NCBI RefSeq assembly: GCF_022627955.1
Contig: NZ_JABXGD010000011.1
Coordinates: 1-64,000, forward strand
Source: Microbacterium sp. C5A9
GTDB lineage: Bacteria; Actinomycetota; Actinomycetes; Actinomycetales; Microbacteriaceae
DNA length: 64,000 bases
Direction of reading: 5' to 3'
Every line of letters starts with the position of its first letter. Position 1 is the first letter of the stretch. This document shows, piece by piece, positions 25,514-33,339 of the stretch. A model generated the notes under the pieces. That model made no database searches. It saw only the letters and a program-made list of their open reading frames with translations, and had not been told where the DNA came from. A program made the translations under genes and the position numbers.

Positions 25514-26698
25514 ATGCGCGTCGAGATGATCACGAAGGAATACCCGCCGGAGATCTACGGGGGTGCGGGAGTGCACGTCGCGGAGCTCGTCGGGGCACTG
25601 CGGCAGAATATCGATGTACAGGTGAGGGCCTTCGGTGCTCCGCGTGACGAGGCGCAGACTTCGGCCTACCAGACACCTGCGGGACTGGCATCGGCGAACC
25701 CCGCGCTCCAGACGCTCGGGACCGATCTCGAGATCGTCGCGGCGATCTCCGACGCCGACATCGTGCACAGCCACACCTGGTACGCGAACTTCGCCGGTCA
25801 CCTCGCCTCGCAGCTGCACGGCATCCCTCACGTCCTGACGGCGCACAGTCTCGAGCCCCTGCGGCCCTGGAAGGCCGAGCAGCTGGGCGGCGGATACGCC
25901 GTCTCCAGCGGCATCGAGAAACTCGCCTACGAGAACGCCGCCGCGGTCATCGCGGTGAGCGCGGGCATGCGCGCCGACATCCTGCGCAGCTACCCGGCGG
26001 TCGACCCCGCGAAGGTCCGCGTGATCCACAACGGCATCGACGTCGATCGCTGGCGACCGGTGCAGAACCCGGCCCTGCTCGAGTCGATCGGCATGGATCC
26101 GACGCGCCCGTCGGTCGTGTTCGTCGGTCGCATCACGCGCCAGAAGGGCCTGCCCTACCTGCTGCGGGCAGCGAGCCTGCTGCCCCCGGAGGTGCAGCTC
26201 GTCCTGTGCGCCGGCGCGCCGGACACGCCGGAGATCATGGCGGAGGTGCAGGAAGGCGTCCGGCTGCTGCAGCAGACGCGAGAGGGTGTGATCTGGATCG
26301 AGCGGATGCTGCCGCGGGACGAGCTGTCGGCGATCCTCACCGCGGCGACGACCTTCGTCTGCCCCTCGGTCTACGAGCCCCTGGGGATCGTGAACCTCGA
26401 GGCGATGGCCTGCGGCGCCGCCGTCGTCGGAACCGCCACCGGAGGCATCCCCGAGGTCGTCGCCGACGGCGTCACGGGACGGCTGGTCCCCATCGATCAG
26501 GTGCAGGACGGGACCGGAACCCCTGTCGATCCGGAGCAGTACGTCGCGGATCTCGCGCGCGCGCTCACGGAGGTCGCATCCGATCCGGAACGAGCTCGCG
26601 AGTACGGTCAGGCGGGTCGCGAACGTGCCAGGGACGAGTTCAGCTGGGGTGCGATCGCCGACACCACGCGCGCGCTCTACGCGGAGCTGACCAGCTGA
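25514..26698 (+). CDS. Glycogen synthase / maltose-1-phosphate synthase (actinobacterial GlgA/GlgM)
   Basis: The 394-residue GT4 enzyme starts at ATG 25514 (MRVEMITKEYPPEIYGGAGV) and has the donor-binding GRITRQKGLPYLL and the E-X7-E motif in VYEPLGIVNLEAMACG. It is the short actinobacterial form (Coryne-type GlgA), of which the mycobacterial relative acts as GlgM, joining ADP-glucose to glucose-1-phosphate. Sequence alone does not decide between the two. It is divergent from glgC, which supplies its substrate. Confidence 0.9.
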   Translation: MRVEMITKEYPPEIYGGAGVHVAELVGALRQNIDVQVRAFGAPRDEAQTSAYQTPAGLASANPALQTLGTDLEIVAAISDADIVHSHTWYANFAGHLASQLHGIPHVLTAHSLEPLRPWKAEQLGGGYAVSSGIEKLAYENAAAVIAVSAGMRADILRSYPAVDPAKVRVIHNGIDVDRWRPVQNPALLESIGMDPTRPSVVFVGRITRQKGLPYLLRAASLLPPEVQLVLCAGAPDTPEIMAEVQEGVRLLQQTREGVIWIERMLPRDELSAILTAATTFVCPSVYEPLGIVNLEAMACGAAVVGTATGGIPEVVADGVTGRLVPIDQVQDGTGTPVDPEQYVADLARALTEVASDPERAREYGQAGRERARDEFSWGAIADTTRALYAELTS

Positions 26699-26715
26699 GC
26701 CGATAGGCTGGGAGC

Positions 26716-27501
26716 ATGTCGAGCGCTCTGGAATTCACCGACGTCGTCGTGCGCCGTGAGGGCCGCAACATCATCGATCACGTGACCTGGCAGGTCGACG
26801 ACGATCAGCGCTGGGTGATCCTCGGCCCGAACGGCGCGGGAAAGACGACGCTGCTGCAGCTCGCCGACACCCTGATGCACCCGACGGCGGGAACCGTCAC
26901 CGTGCTGGGGGAGACCCTGGGTCGGACCGACGTGTTCGAGGTGCGTCCGCGCATCGGGTTCGCGTCGTCGGCGATGGCGAAGCGCGTGCCGCGCGACGAG
27001 ACAGTGCTGAACACCGTGCTCACCGCCGCGTACTCCGTGCTCGGTCGGTGGAACGAGAGCTATGAGGACATCGACGAGCGTCGTGCCCTGCGCGTGCTCG
27101 GCGACTGGCGACTCGATCACCTCGCGGATCGCACCTTCGGCACGCTGAGCGACGGCGAGCAGAAGCGCGTCCAGATCGCGCGCGCCGTGATGACCGACCC
27201 CGAGCTGCTGCTGCTCGACGAGCCGACCGCGTCTCTCGATCTCGGATCGCGTGAAGAGCTCCTCGCACTGCTCAGCGGCTACGCCTCGTCCCCGACGACT
27301 CCGGCGATGCTGATGGTGACCCATCACGTCGAGGAGATCCCGGTGGGCTTCACGCATGTGCTCCTCATGCGCGAGGGACGCATCGTGGCGGCCGGACCCG
27401 TCGCCGAGACGCTCACGGCAGACGCGCTGAGCGAGACTTTCGGGATGCCGATCACCCTCACCAGCGAGAGCGGCCGCTACGCCGCGCGTGCGGCGTCCTG
27501 A
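26716..27501 (+). CDS. Stand-alone ABC transporter ATPase
   Basis: The 261-residue protein has Walker A GPNGAGKT (about residue 38), a signature degenerated to LSDGEQKR, Walker B LLLLDEPTASLD and the switch His in MVTHHVEEI. It resembles the ModF/YlmA group of cytoplasmic ATPases that lack a membrane partner in the operon. It lies 17 bp after the glycosyltransferase, possibly cotranscribed. The substrate, if any, is unknown. Confidence 0.82.
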   Translation: MSSALEFTDVVVRREGRNIIDHVTWQVDDDQRWVILGPNGAGKTTLLQLADTLMHPTAGTVTVLGETLGRTDVFEVRPRIGFASSAMAKRVPRDETVLNTVLTAAYSVLGRWNESYEDIDERRALRVLGDWRLDHLADRTFGTLSDGEQKRVQIARAVMTDPELLLLDEPTASLDLGSREELLALLSGYASSPTTPAMLMVTHHVEEIPVGFTHVLLMREGRIVAAGPVAETLTADALSETFGMPITLTSESGRYAARAAS

Positions 27502-27512
27502 CCACGATCTGA

Positions 27513-27518
27513 TAGAAT
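27513..27518 (+). promoter_or_regulatory. Putative -10 element of rpmE2
   Basis: TAGAAT lies in an A/T-richer patch just after the ABC ATPase stop and would start a leader of about 68 nt before the L31 ATG. Confidence 0.45.
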
Positions 27519-27556
27519 CGATCCTTGGTGCTCTCTGCACCGCAGACTTCCCTCGT

Positions 27557-27574
27557 CCCTGGCACAATCCAGGG
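27557..27574 (+). promoter_or_regulatory. L31 leader hairpin
   Basis: CCCTGG-CACAAT-CCAGGG forms a 6 bp perfect stem with a 6 nt loop, 18 bp before the rpmE2 ATG and overlapping the space for ribosome binding (AAGGAATCCC follows). Actinobacterial L31 genes are known to carry a structured ribosomal-protein leader; this is a candidate for it. Confidence 0.55.
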
Positions 27575-27592
27575 CAGCAACTAAGGAATCCC

Positions 27593-27850
27593 ATGAAGAC
27601 TGACATTCACCCCGAGTACAAGGCTGTCGTGTTCCGCGACCTCGGTTCGGGAGAGACGTTCCTCACCCGTTCGACGGTCACGAGCGACAAGACCATCGAG
27701 CTGGACGGCGTCGAGTACCCCGTCATCGACGTCGAGATCTCCTCGGCCTCGCACCCGTTCTACACGGGCAAGCAGCGCATCATGGACTCGGCCGGCCGTG
27801 TCGAGAAGTTCAACCAGCGCTTCAAGGGCTTCGGCGGATCGTCGAAGTAA
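27593..27850 (+). CDS. 50S ribosomal protein L31 type B
   Basis: The 85-residue protein begins MKTDIHPEYKAVVFRD and ends with a KRFKGFGG-like tail. It lacks the CxxC zinc motif of type A L31, so it is the zinc-independent form, which many actinobacteria use under zinc limitation through Zur. No Zur box was recognised here, and codon use is strongly optimised. A leader hairpin and a 20 bp-stem terminator frame it as a single-gene transcript. Confidence 0.95.
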   Translation: MKTDIHPEYKAVVFRDLGSGETFLTRSTVTSDKTIELDGVEYPVIDVEISSASHPFYTGKQRIMDSAGRVEKFNQRFKGFGGSSK

Positions 27851-27860
27851 CGACCTCCGC

Positions 27861-27902
27861 ACGACGAAGGCCCCGGTTCCTCGGAACCGGGGCCTTCGTC
27901 GT
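27861..27902 (+). terminator. Strong bidirectional terminator after rpmE2
   Basis: A 20 bp perfect inverted repeat (ACGACGAAGGCCCC core, arms 27861-27880 and 27883-27902) is separated by only TC, so the real loop is a few bases larger. It lies between rpmE2 and the convergent small membrane-protein gene and can serve both strands. The GAAGGCCCCGG core recurs in the terminator at 32487. Confidence 0.9.
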
Positions 27903-27916
27903 ATGTCCGGAGATCG

Positions 27917-28198
27917 TCAGATGTCGAGGACGATGCGATCGCCGTCGATCCTGCTGGGCGGGTCGCCGGGAGCGGGTGCGGGAGCCGTGCGCTTCGTCTG
28001 GCGGTCGCGCTCCATGCCCGCTTCATGCGCCGACGGCATCCAGACCGCCTCGAAGGAGCCGCCCAGCCCACCGCCGGCGCTGTCGTACTTCTTCTCGAGG
28101 GGCACCTTCGCGTAGACCGTGACGACGGCAGCGACGATCGCGATCGCGGCGACGATGAGGAGCGTGATCGTGAGCAGCATCCCGAGTGTGTCGGTCAT
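27917..28198 (-). CDS. Small single-helix membrane protein
   Basis: From ATG 28198 the 93-residue product has one hydrophobic helix (MLLTITLLIVAAIAIVAAVVTVY, residues about 5-27), then VPLEKKYDSAGGGLGGSFEAVW and a Pro/Arg-rich hydrophilic tail ending in DRIVLDI. An upstream in-frame start (28234) adds 12 residues but has no better site. Unknown function; conserved-looking PLEKKYDSAGGG segment suggests a real gene. Confidence 0.7.
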   Translation of the reverse strand: MTDTLGMLLTITLLIVAAIAIVAAVVTVYAKVPLEKKYDSAGGGLGGSFEAVWMPSAHEAGMERDRQTKRTAPAPAPGDPPSRIDGDRIVLDI

Positions 28199-28252
28199 GA
28201 TCTCAGGGTAGGCGGATGCGGACGAGTCCGACATCCACCTCAGGGACGATCC

Positions 28253-29500
28253 TCAGCGGATGCGGCGATCGTGGGCGAGGTCGATCAGGCGGGTCAGGAC
28301 CGGGCCGGAGCGCAGTCCGTTGTGCTCGTGTTCGCTGGTGACCCAGGGAACGACGCCGGGCAGCAGACGGGCGGTCTCGAGCGAGTACTCCAGGGGCACG
28401 TACACGTCGTTCACGTAGACGGCCGCGGCACCGCGGGCCCCGGATGCCGAGATCGCGACCTCGTCGTAGATGCGCGGCCACTCGAACTCGGCCAGGTCGA
28501 GAGCGACATCGCGCCAGGGCTGGAACGCCGGCACGGTCTCAGTCCACTCCCGACGGATGTGCTCGCCCGTGAAGAGCGTGACGTCCGTGCGGAAGTCGTC
28601 GGGCTCCACACGCTCCGCCGACCACCGGGTCGCATGTCCGTTCGCGTAGCTCGACTCGTGGAAGGCGAAGTACAGGGGGTTGCGGCCGCCGTACGGCATC
28701 GCGTGCATGAGGTCGTACCGGAAGGCATTCGAGGCGGGATCGCGCTCGAGAAGCGACCACAGGGTCTGCCAGCCGTCGTCGGTGCCGAGCGCGGAGCCGA
28801 CGGAACGCAGTCGCGAGGGCGAGACGACCTCGCCGTCGGGGAGCACGATGTCGCCCGCAGCCGCGCGATCGACGAGCCGGCGCATGACCTCGCGGTGCTC
28901 GGGGAATCGGCGGTAGTAGCGCTCCGACGCCGAACGCATCTTGTCGTAGCAGAGCGCGTACACCTCGTCGGGGTGGCGGGTCACGGTGCTGAGCCCACCC
29001 GTGATGAAGACGTCGGCGAGCGAGTCCGCGTCGGTCGACAGGTAGGCGAGCGTCGTGAAGCCGCCGAACGACTGCCCGAGCACGCTCCACGTCTCGGCTC
29101 CGAGGTGCTCTCGCATCGCCTCGCAATCGCGGACGATGGAGTCGGCGCGCAGGTGCGTGAGGTACTCGGCGACCGCCGGGGAGCCCTGTGCGAGGTCTGC
29201 GTCGCCGACGGGTGTGGAGAGACCGGTACCGCGCTGGTCGAGCATCACCACCCGGTAGTGCGCGAGCGCCTCGTCGAGCCAGGCCGGGGACGACGACGAG
29301 TGGAAGGGACGGGGTGCCTCGTGACCGGGACCGCCCTGCAGGAAGACCAGGTAGGGGAGTCGCTCGCCCCCCTCGCGGGTGACGACCCGGGCGAACACAT
29401 CGATCGTCCGGGTGTCGGCCGCATCGCCCCAGACGAGAGGAACGGTCAGAGTGTGCTCCTCGACGGTGAGGTCGAGCAGCCGGCGGATGGTGGTGGTCAT
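28253..29500 (-). CDS. Alpha/beta hydrolase, prolyl-aminopeptidase-like (S33)
   Basis: The 415-residue protein has LVFLQGGPGHEAPRP (oxyanion HGGPG-like), VMLDQRGTGLS, the nucleophile elbow GQSFGG (about residue 150) and a late His in SEHEHNGLR. This pattern is that of S33 proline iminopeptidase-like hydrolases. Length beyond 400 aa with an inserted lid fits the larger actinobacterial subgroup. It begins 1 bp after the stop of the DUF262 gene, so both may share a transcript. Confidence 0.88.
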   Translation of the reverse strand: MTTTIRRLLDLTVEEHTLTVPLVWGDAADTRTIDVFARVVTREGGERLPYLVFLQGGPGHEAPRPFHSSSSPAWLDEALAHYRVVMLDQRGTGLSTPVGDADLAQGSPAVAEYLTHLRADSIVRDCEAMREHLGAETWSVLGQSFGGFTTLAYLSTDADSLADVFITGGLSTVTRHPDEVYALCYDKMRSASERYYRRFPEHREVMRRLVDRAAAGDIVLPDGEVVSPSRLRSVGSALGTDDGWQTLWSLLERDPASNAFRYDLMHAMPYGGRNPLYFAFHESSYANGHATRWSAERVEPDDFRTDVTLFTGEHIRREWTETVPAFQPWRDVALDLAEFEWPRIYDEVAISASGARGAAAVYVNDVYVPLEYSLETARLLPGVVPWVTSEHEHNGLRSGPVLTRLIDLAHDRRIR

Positions 29501-29501
29501 G

Positions 29502-31505
29502 TCACATCACGTTCCCGATATAGGAGTACTTGACGAACACCTCGGAGGCGATGCCCGCCTCCTGGAGCACGCCCTGCACCGCGTTCATCATGTAGTTCGA
29601 GTCCCACCCCATGTACAGGTGGTGCAACTCGTCGAGCTGGTCCCACTGGCCCTTCCACGCCATCCCGTCGTAGATGGGTCCGCCGTGGGCGGCGCAGTAC
29701 GAGACGGCGGCCGCGCGGGTGTCGGTCCACGCGCGACGGAAGACGCGGTTGAAGAGGTGGCGGACGTCGAAGACCTCCCAGCGCTCGCCTCGATACTCCA
29801 CGTACTCGAACTCGCGTTCCCAGCCGGCCGGCCATCCTCGGCGACGCACCGCATCGAGGATGGGGGTGAGTCCGTCGTCGTCGATCTCGGGCAGCGCGGG
29901 GCGCGCCCAGATGCGCAGCAGATCGGCGGTGAGGCGGATGGTGCGCTCCGAGATCGCCGCGGTTCCCCAGGCCTCGGTCGACTCGAGCGCCCTGGTCTCG
30001 GGAACGGCGCTGCGCGCGTAGGCGGAGTCGCGTTTGGCGGCGAATGACTCGCCGAAGACGCGCTCCGCCAGGTGCTGCTCGAGGAGCGTGAGGTTGCCGA
30101 GCGTGGGCGCGAGCGCCCGATGGGCGTTGCGCTCGTCGTCCGAGTACTCGATCCAGGGGCGAGTGCCGTCGCCCGACCAGCTGTCGCTGGGAACCGTCGG
30201 CACGATGTGCTCGACGTCGAAATCCTGTGCGTCGTCGACGCCCTCCAGGCGTGCGAGCACGTAGGCGGGATGCGGCAGCTCGCTGTACTTGAGGACGGCA
30301 CTCACGCGTTCGTCCGACGGTGTGATGCGCGCGAAGGCGCGGGCCAACGCGTCCCGGCCGTTCACACGGGCCCGGCACAGGCGCGCCACGAGCCGCTCGT
30401 TGGGAAGGTTGACCAGCGTGCGTCGCAGGTACATCGTCTGGATCCACTCGAGGGTCTCGATCAGCTCGTCGCGCCCGATGAGTCCACGCGAGTGGTCGCT
30501 GTAGACGCTCAGGACCAGCGGGTACGACGCGCGCCCGAAGGTGTTCACGAAGCGCAGCTGCCGTGCGATCACGGGGTCGGGCTCGAGCGAGGGATCGAGC
30601 AGGATGCCGTAGATCTCGGCGTAGTGCCGCCAGACCTCGGCATCCGCCTGCAGGTGATCGAGGTCGACGCGGGGGAACGACTGCCGGAACGCGCTGTACA
30701 CGCCGTGCTCGCCGTTCGCGGCCACCTCGCGTCCTGTCGTCATCACGAGGTAGTGCCGCCAGAACGCGCCGATCGTCTCGCCGGTGTGGCGTTCGATCGG
30801 CAGCCAGAACCGCGCCTCCACGTCGATCTGCTCGGCGTGGGTCAGCCCCATGAGGATGTAGTTGTGGATGAGCTCGTGATCGCGCAGCGGCTCGCCCGTC
30901 GAGTTCAGGCTCTCGAAGATCTGCTGCGCGTTCGCCTCGGCGCCGAGCGTGATCGACACGTGTTCGAGTCTCTGCAGGCCCCGCCAGATCAGCGGGGCTT
31001 CGTCGACGTGCACCTGGCTGCGGAAGAACGCGTAGTTGTCGTCGAACCGCGACTCGCGGTCGGCGTGGTCGCCGCGCTCGAGCACCACGGACTCGTAGAG
31101 CTCGGCCCAGGCGTCGTGCGGGCGCAGCTTGGTGCGTGTCGCATCGTCGGGGCGCACGAGCACGCGGTCGAGCTCCGCGGCGAGCTCGGGGGACGAGTCC
31201 TGCACGGCGTGCCGCAGGGCGGCGACGAGCAGCATGAGCGTCGTGATGCGCTGCTGGCCGTCGATCAGCACGAGATCGGTGTCGGCGTCGGAGTCGTCTG
31301 CGGCAGAGAGGATCGAGCCGATGAAGTGCCGATGCGATGCGTCTTCCCGCGCGACGGCGCGGACGTCGGAGAGCAGCTGCTCGCAGCCGCCGATGTCCCA
31401 CCGGTACTGCCGCTGATACACCGGAACGACGATGGTTGTGGAGTCCGCCGCGAGCCACTCGATCGTGTTGACAGCTGTCGCCTCGACGTTGGTCGCAGTG
31501 CTCAT
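29502..31505 (-). CDS. DUF262/DUF1524 nuclease, GmrSD-like type IV restriction protein
   Basis: The 667-residue protein has the DUF262 ParB-like motifs VPVYQRQYRW (residues 28-36) and VLIDGQQRIT (about 77-86), the NTP-binding/hydrolysis part of GmrS-type proteins. In the DUF1524 HNH part it has DVEHIVP (about residue 430), then LGNLTLL and a later Lys, matching a His-Asn-Lys nuclease site. A C-terminal extension of about 120 residues (from about 545) with REFEYVEYRGERWEVFDVRHLFNRVFR is not explained by the two domains. GmrSD enzymes cut modified phage DNA. No DNA methylase is nearby, which is as expected for a type IV system. Confidence 0.88.
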   Translation of the reverse strand: MSTATNVEATAVNTIEWLAADSTTIVVPVYQRQYRWDIGGCEQLLSDVRAVAREDASHRHFIGSILSAADDSDADTDLVLIDGQQRITTLMLLVAALRHAVQDSSPELAAELDRVLVRPDDATRTKLRPHDAWAELYESVVLERGDHADRESRFDDNYAFFRSQVHVDEAPLIWRGLQRLEHVSITLGAEANAQQIFESLNSTGEPLRDHELIHNYILMGLTHAEQIDVEARFWLPIERHTGETIGAFWRHYLVMTTGREVAANGEHGVYSAFRQSFPRVDLDHLQADAEVWRHYAEIYGILLDPSLEPDPVIARQLRFVNTFGRASYPLVLSVYSDHSRGLIGRDELIETLEWIQTMYLRRTLVNLPNERLVARLCRARVNGRDALARAFARITPSDERVSAVLKYSELPHPAYVLARLEGVDDAQDFDVEHIVPTVPSDSWSGDGTRPWIEYSDDERNAHRALAPTLGNLTLLEQHLAERVFGESFAAKRDSAYARSAVPETRALESTEAWGTAAISERTIRLTADLLRIWARPALPEIDDDGLTPILDAVRRRGWPAGWEREFEYVEYRGERWEVFDVRHLFNRVFRRAWTDTRAAAVSYCAAHGGPIYDGMAWKGQWDQLDELHHLYMGWDSNYMMNAVQGVLQEAGIASEVFVKYSYIGNVM

Positions 31506-31681
31506 GCTGGTGTCTAGCCCTCCCGTGACGCACGGCGCCGAGGAGTCGCCAGGCGCCCGATTCAGTCTATTCGCTTATTCACGGCGACCCTCGGAGGCGC
31601 TCCCGAGGCGCCCTGTTAGGCTTGCCTAATCAGGGCCTGTTAAAACGTGCTGGCCCCCGATGAGAGGATCTGGTTCAGATC
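31506..31681. promoter_or_regulatory. Divergent promoter region between DUF262 and oxygenase-like genes
   Basis: The 176 bp contain the iron-box-like palindrome at 31616-31629 and no coding sequence. The oxygenase-like gene has a GAGAGGA site about 15 bp before its ATG. Confidence 0.5.
31616..31629. promoter_or_regulatory. DtxR/IdeR-like iron box
   Basis: TTAGGC-TT-GCCTAA is a perfect palindrome. Aligned as part of the 19 bp DtxR consensus (TTAGGTTAG C CTAACCTAA), it matches most positions on the left and centre and fewer on the right. It lies 53 bp before the ATG of the oxygenase-like gene, so iron-dependent control is predicted. Confidence 0.65.
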
Positions 31682-32455
31682 ATGGGATACATCAAGTCCG
31701 CCGCGCTCGAAGACAAGGGCTTCGTCGTGCTCGACAGCTACAACCAGGAGCTCGACCCCAAGGAGTGGCTCGACATCGAGTACAACGACTGGAAGTCGTC
31801 GGGTGACACCCGCTTCGCGCCGCTCGCGAGCGCCAAGGGTGAGATCGAGTGCAACGGCTTCTGGAACCACAAGCCGCCGCGCACCGACAAGGACGGCGTC
31901 TGGATCGACTCGCAGACGGCCAAGGCCCCCAACCTGACGCGCCGCGCGCAGGAGCCGGGTGCGAACGTCGGTCGCTGCCGCGTCATCGAGCTGCAGCCGA
32001 CGCCGTACGGCGAGTGCCTCTACAACCTCCACCAGGACGACAACAACCGTCTGAACCCCGACGGCACCGGCTGGGTCGTCCGCGGGTTCTTCAACCTCAG
32101 CGACGACAAGGACAGCTTCTTCGTCCTTCGTGAGAACCGCACCGACCCGAGCATCGAGTACCGCATCGCTCTGCCCGCCGGCGCGCAGCTGATCGTCGAC
32201 ACGCAGCGCCTGTGGCACGCGGCGACCCACGTCGGCACCGAGCCCCGCTACTGCCTCATCACGTCGTGGACGTCGGGCCCCGAGCTCGACGCCTACATCG
32301 AGAAGTACAACGGCACCCAGGACGTGCCGAACGTCGAGGTCCCGCAGGACGTGCTCGAGGCCGGCTACGCCGAGCAGGCGCGCCGTGACGCCGCCCGCGC
32401 CGCGTACTACGCGGCCAAGGGCCAGCAGGTCAAGCAGGCGATGAGCGAGGCCTGA
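31682..32455 (+). CDS. Putative 2-oxoglutarate/Fe(II) oxygenase-like protein, highly expressed
   Basis: The 257-residue protein has a NLHQDDNN (H-X-D) motif near residue 118 and LWHAATHVGTEPRYCLITSW near residue 178, a His followed by an Arg that together resemble a facial triad plus oxoglutarate-binding residue. The C-terminal tail is Ala/Arg/Lys rich. Family assignment is by motif only and I do not recognise a named homologue. Codon use is as biased as in ribosomal protein genes, so it should be abundant. It is preceded by an iron box and followed by a terminator. Confidence 0.55.
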   Translation: MGYIKSAALEDKGFVVLDSYNQELDPKEWLDIEYNDWKSSGDTRFAPLASAKGEIECNGFWNHKPPRTDKDGVWIDSQTAKAPNLTRRAQEPGANVGRCRVIELQPTPYGECLYNLHQDDNNRLNPDGTGWVVRGFFNLSDDKDSFFVLRENRTDPSIEYRIALPAGAQLIVDTQRLWHAATHVGTEPRYCLITSWTSGPELDAYIEKYNGTQDVPNVEVPQDVLEAGYAEQARRDAARAAYYAAKGQQVKQAMSEA

Positions 32456-32486
32456 TCCCTCACTGATCCACGACCGGAGACGGTCC

Positions 32487-32517
32487 GAAGGCCCCGGTCC
32501 CCAGGACCGGGGCCTTC
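32487..32517 (+). terminator. Terminator after the oxygenase-like gene
   Basis: A perfect 14 bp stem, GAAGGCCCCGGTCC / GGACCGGGGCCTTC, with a CCA loop follows the stop by about 30 bp. It has the same GAAGGCCCCGG core as the rpmE2 terminator. Confidence 0.88.
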
Positions 32518-32642
32518 GTCATGGGATCGCATGCTTGTGATTTCGTCCGGTCTGGGTGAGAATTAGCGCATAACCGCATATTCTCGCCAGTTCTCATGGT
32601 TCAGGTCGTTGGGGAAGACGCACCTGATGAAACGGAGAGATC

Positions 32643-33146
32643 ATGGCGACGGCTTACGCACGCGGAGTGGTGTTCATCCACTCTGCACCTCGCGCGCTCT
32701 GCCCGCACCTCGAATGGGCGGTGGGACGCGCCATCGGTCGTGCTGTGAACTTCGATTGGAGCGATCAGCCGGTGCTCGACGGTGCGCGGCGCGCGGAGTT
32801 CTACTGGGACGGCCCGGTCGGCACCGGCGCCGCTCTCGCGACGGCGATCCGCGGCTGGGAGCACCTGCGCTTCGAGGTCACGGAGGATCCCACCCCGCGC
32901 AGTGACGGCGGCCGCTGGCTGCACACCCCCGACCTCGGCATCCACTACGCGCAGACGGATGCCGCCGGCAACATCGTGATCGGCGAGGACCGCATCCGCT
33001 ATGCGATGGAGATCGCCGCCGGAAGCGCCGTCGAACTGCAGCGCGAGCTCGACATCGCCCTGGGCTCGGCCTGGGACGAGGAGCTCGAGCCCTTCCGTCA
33101 CGCGAGCGACGACGCGCGCGTCGTGTGGCTGCACAAGGTCGGCTAG
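32643..33146 (+). CDS. DUF3145 family protein
   Basis: The 167-residue protein shows the DUF3145 pattern: RGVVFIHSAPRALCPHLEWAVG at the N-terminus, a Trp-rich segment (EFYWDGPVGTGAALATAIRGW) and C-terminal WDEELEPFRHASDDARVVWLHKVG. It is an actinobacterial family of unknown function, here with strong codon bias. No signal peptide or helix is seen, so it is cytoplasmic. It stands alone between two terminators. Confidence 0.85.
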   Translation: MATAYARGVVFIHSAPRALCPHLEWAVGRAIGRAVNFDWSDQPVLDGARRAEFYWDGPVGTGAALATAIRGWEHLRFEVTEDPTPRSDGGRWLHTPDLGIHYAQTDAAGNIVIGEDRIRYAMEIAAGSAVELQRELDIALGSAWDEELEPFRHASDDARVVWLHKVG

Positions 33147-33273
33147 TCGAGCGACCGGCGCCCGGACCCGCACACAGGCCGGAGGGCGCACAGAGACCTG
33201 GAACGGGAAGGCGCGAGTATCGGATGCCGGTGAGTGATCCCGGACGCTGAGAAGGCGAATTCCCGTTCCACAT

Positions 33274-33316
33274 GACGAGGACCCCGTCCCTGACAGCAGG
33301 GGGCGGGGTCTTCGTC
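33274..33316 (+). terminator. Terminator after DUF3145 gene
   Basis: Inverted repeat GACGA-GGACCCCG... pairing with CGGGGTC-TTCGTC across a loop of about nine bases, with a T-containing end. It lies between DUF3145 and the convergent MocR gene. Confidence 0.75.
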
Positions 33317-33339
33317 GTTCACCTCACGGGCTGAGCCGT

